Origin: Variovorax sp.
Lineage (GTDB): Bacteria > Pseudomonadota > Gammaproteobacteria > Burkholderiales > Burkholderiaceae_C
Reading direction: 5' to 3'
DNA length: 7,588 nucleotides
NCBI GenBank assembly: GCA_028292145.1
Contig: JAQGMX010000018.1
Location: 1-7,588 of the forward strand
A program made the position numbers and the translations under genes. Under the pieces are notes generated by a model. It ran no database searches. It saw only the letters and a list, made by a program, of their open reading frames with translations, and was not told the DNA's origin. Positions 6,313 through 7,588 of the stretch are shown piece by piece (positions within the stretch are counted from its first letter, which is position 1; each line of letters opens with the position of its first letter).

Positions 6313-7588
6313 TTATGAGAGAATTTTAAAACTTGATTTCATGTATTCACGTCGGTTAGCAGGTTTGCTGCCTGGTGCCAAAGTAAAGCTACCATCGGCA
6401 TTGGCGTGCCCCAATTCGCCTTTGTTTACGATGGCGGTAACAGAGTCGATATCTCTGTCGTTTGAGCCTCTGTCTGCTGCACGCATGCAGGCATTTGAAA
6501 TCCAAAACCAAACTGCTGACCGAATACCGTAGACGCTTTGTATAAGCAAGTCTGGAGATGCCAGGAAGTCTGACAAAGTGTCAGGCCAATACGATTTGTA
6601 TTCTTTTGTGAAATCACTGTAGTTGCTTCTTCCAGTTAATTGCTTGATGCCTCTCCCACGGTATAGCCAGCCGTCACCAGGAGCGATATTGCCACCTCTG
6701 CGGTAATAAGCCTTATTCGCAATATTCTCTTGTAATGCCGGTCGAGTTATTCTTCCCGTTGAATCTTTTAAATAGCCATCACTATCCGCCTCAAGTGGAT
6801 GTTTGTCATAATACGAAAACGTGCTTCTCAGTTTTTGTGGCGGGTAGCTCAAGTCTTCCGCTTTTGTCTTCATGCCAGGACCAGCTTCCTGTCTGACCTG
6901 TCCGAAGAAGTGCGACTGACGAAGAGCAGTGTTCAGAAAATGCCGTGATGAGCACTTGTTGAGTTCGTTGCACACGGCGTGTAAATGGTCTTCGGTGATC
7001 GCGGTGTAGATTCTTTTGACATCGGCCTTTTGTAGCCATGCACACTTGCCGAGCGTCTCGATGAACGCAACCGGATGAAAGTGCCACTGCGCCGCTTTGT
7101 ATGCATCCGGAAAGTCCGGGCAGCAGATCGATTCGATATGCGCCTTTAGCTGCGTCCAGTTCTGTCCCGTCGCATCGTCCTTGAAATGCGGTTCATCCTT
7201 GACGTGCAAATAACGCGTTTCGAACGTGTTCCGATCAAACTCGCTGGGGAACTTGCAGATCAACCGAGGCAATTTGCGCTTGAAAGATGCAGTTCGCGGC
7301 TGCAATGCTTGCTTTGCCAACTTCATCCGACCTTCAAGCGTTTTTACCAATGCATCGGTGCGCTGTGTTAAATCGGCGATTTGCCGTGCAAGCAATCTGC
7401 GCAGTGTCGGGCTGTCGCATCGTTGGTCCAACGCATTCCCGCCGTTCGCATCGTCTCCGATGCATTGCCATCCCAGAAAAGATGGGAAGTCGGCGTCGCT
7501 GAATTTAAGCGTTCCCGGCGCATTGAGGTCTGCCCAACGATCGCCGATTGGCGTTTTGATCTTTCGCCAATGTTCGATCCCTGCGGCA
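6313..7588 (-). CDS. GH19 peptidoglycan-hydrolase toxin, probable T6SS effector, 5'-truncated by window edge
   Basis: The frame is open from the right edge to the TAA at 6315-6313 (424 visible residues). The codon at 7431 is TTG, not ATG, and the 52 residues before it continue smoothly (WADLNAPGTLKFSDADFPSF), so the start lies off-window. Order visible: a possible SH3-like region (residues 1-50), a helical linker, the motif RLICKFPSEF (108-117) and WHFHPVAFIETL (168-179), both of which I associate with Burkholderiales secreted cell-wall hydrolases, then a C-terminal GH19 domain (about 190-424). GH19 marks are NTALRQSHFFGQVRQEAG with likely catalytic Glu234, AEDLSYPPQKLRSTF, PGDGWLYRGRGIKQLTGRSNY (304-324) and VTAIVNKG. 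GH19 enzymes cut chitin or the glycan strand of peptidoglycan. No signal peptide is visible in the portion seen. Tandem stops TAA TAG end the gene and an exported protein starts 5 nt later. GC falls from about 55% in the N-terminal part to about 40% in the GH19 part. T6SS delivery is inferred; no VgrG or PAAR is in view. Confidence 0.85.
   Translation of the reverse strand, partial: AAGIEHWRKIKTPIGDRWADLNAPGTLKFSDADFPSFLGWQCIGDDANGGNALDQRCDSPTLRRLLARQIADLTQRTDALVKTLEGRMKLAKQALQPRTASFKRKLPRLICKFPSEFDRNTFETRYLHVKDEPHFKDDATGQNWTQLKAHIESICCPDFPDAYKAAQWHFHPVAFIETLGKCAWLQKADVKRIYTAITEDHLHAVCNELNKCSSRHFLNTALRQSHFFGQVRQEAGPGMKTKAEDLSYPPQKLRSTFSYYDKHPLEADSDGYLKDSTGRITRPALQENIANKAYYRRGGNIAPGDGWLYRGRGIKQLTGRSNYSDFTKEYKSYWPDTLSDFLASPDLLIQSVYGIRSAVWFWISNACMRAADRGSNDRDIDSVTAIVNKGELGHANADGSFTLAPGSKPANRREYMKSSFKILS

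Noticed and set aside
6313..7588. GH19 gene as a prophage endolysin
   Set aside because: No holin, spanin or phage structural gene is visible; the N-terminal half is far longer than a phage endolysin needs, and the following genes encode exported proteins rather than lysis partners. Sequence beyond the right edge could still change this.
4560..7588. Insertion sequence or integrase at the edge of the AT-rich module
   Set aside because: No transposase-like frame, terminal inverted repeats, or tRNA/attachment site could be found in the window.

Overview
The window looks like chromosomal DNA of a high-GC betaproteobacterium, probably of the order Burkholderiales (Oxalobacteraceae- or Burkholderia-like). 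This rests on the roughly 60-75% GC of the sampled left-hand genes, the FimV-like protein, and the LysR/DODA-dioxygenase pair. No rRNA, tRNA, CRISPR array, transposase or integrase was seen. The assignment is inference; nothing here fixes the genus.

Left part (1-4559, GC-rich, core-like). A FimV-like inner-membrane protein enters from the left edge and ends at 1776. It converges on a LysR-type regulator (1786-2688, minus strand), which is divergent from a DODA/LigB-type extradiol dioxygenase (2781-3617, plus strand). An alpha/beta hydrolase (3693-4559) follows in the same direction. The usual reading is a small regulon: the LysR protein controls the ring-opening dioxygenase, and perhaps the hydrolase, from the 92-bp divergent region.

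Right part (4560-7588, AT-richer, all genes on the minus strand). This is an accessory module and the most interesting part of the window. Read in its own direction, it starts with a large partial protein that runs off the right edge (7588-6313). It has a variable N-terminal region, motifs I associate with secreted cell-wall-hydrolase effectors, and a C-terminal GH19 (chitinase/lysozyme-like) domain. Five bases later comes a 254-residue exported protein of no recognised family with eight cysteines (6307-5543). After a 243-bp gap comes a 212-residue exported protein (5299-4661) that resembles the XAC2610 family of periplasmic lysozyme-type inhibitors.

The best explanation is an antibacterial effector/immunity module: a peptidoglycan-cleaving GH19 toxin, probably delivered by a type VI secretion system (T6SS), with two unrelated candidate periplasmic immunity proteins. 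The loading partner (VgrG, PAAR or adaptor) would lie beyond the right edge and is not visible. GC content falls inside the toxin gene, from about 55% in the N-terminal part to about 40% in the GH19 domain. This fits a polymorphic toxin whose catalytic end and immunity genes were acquired together.
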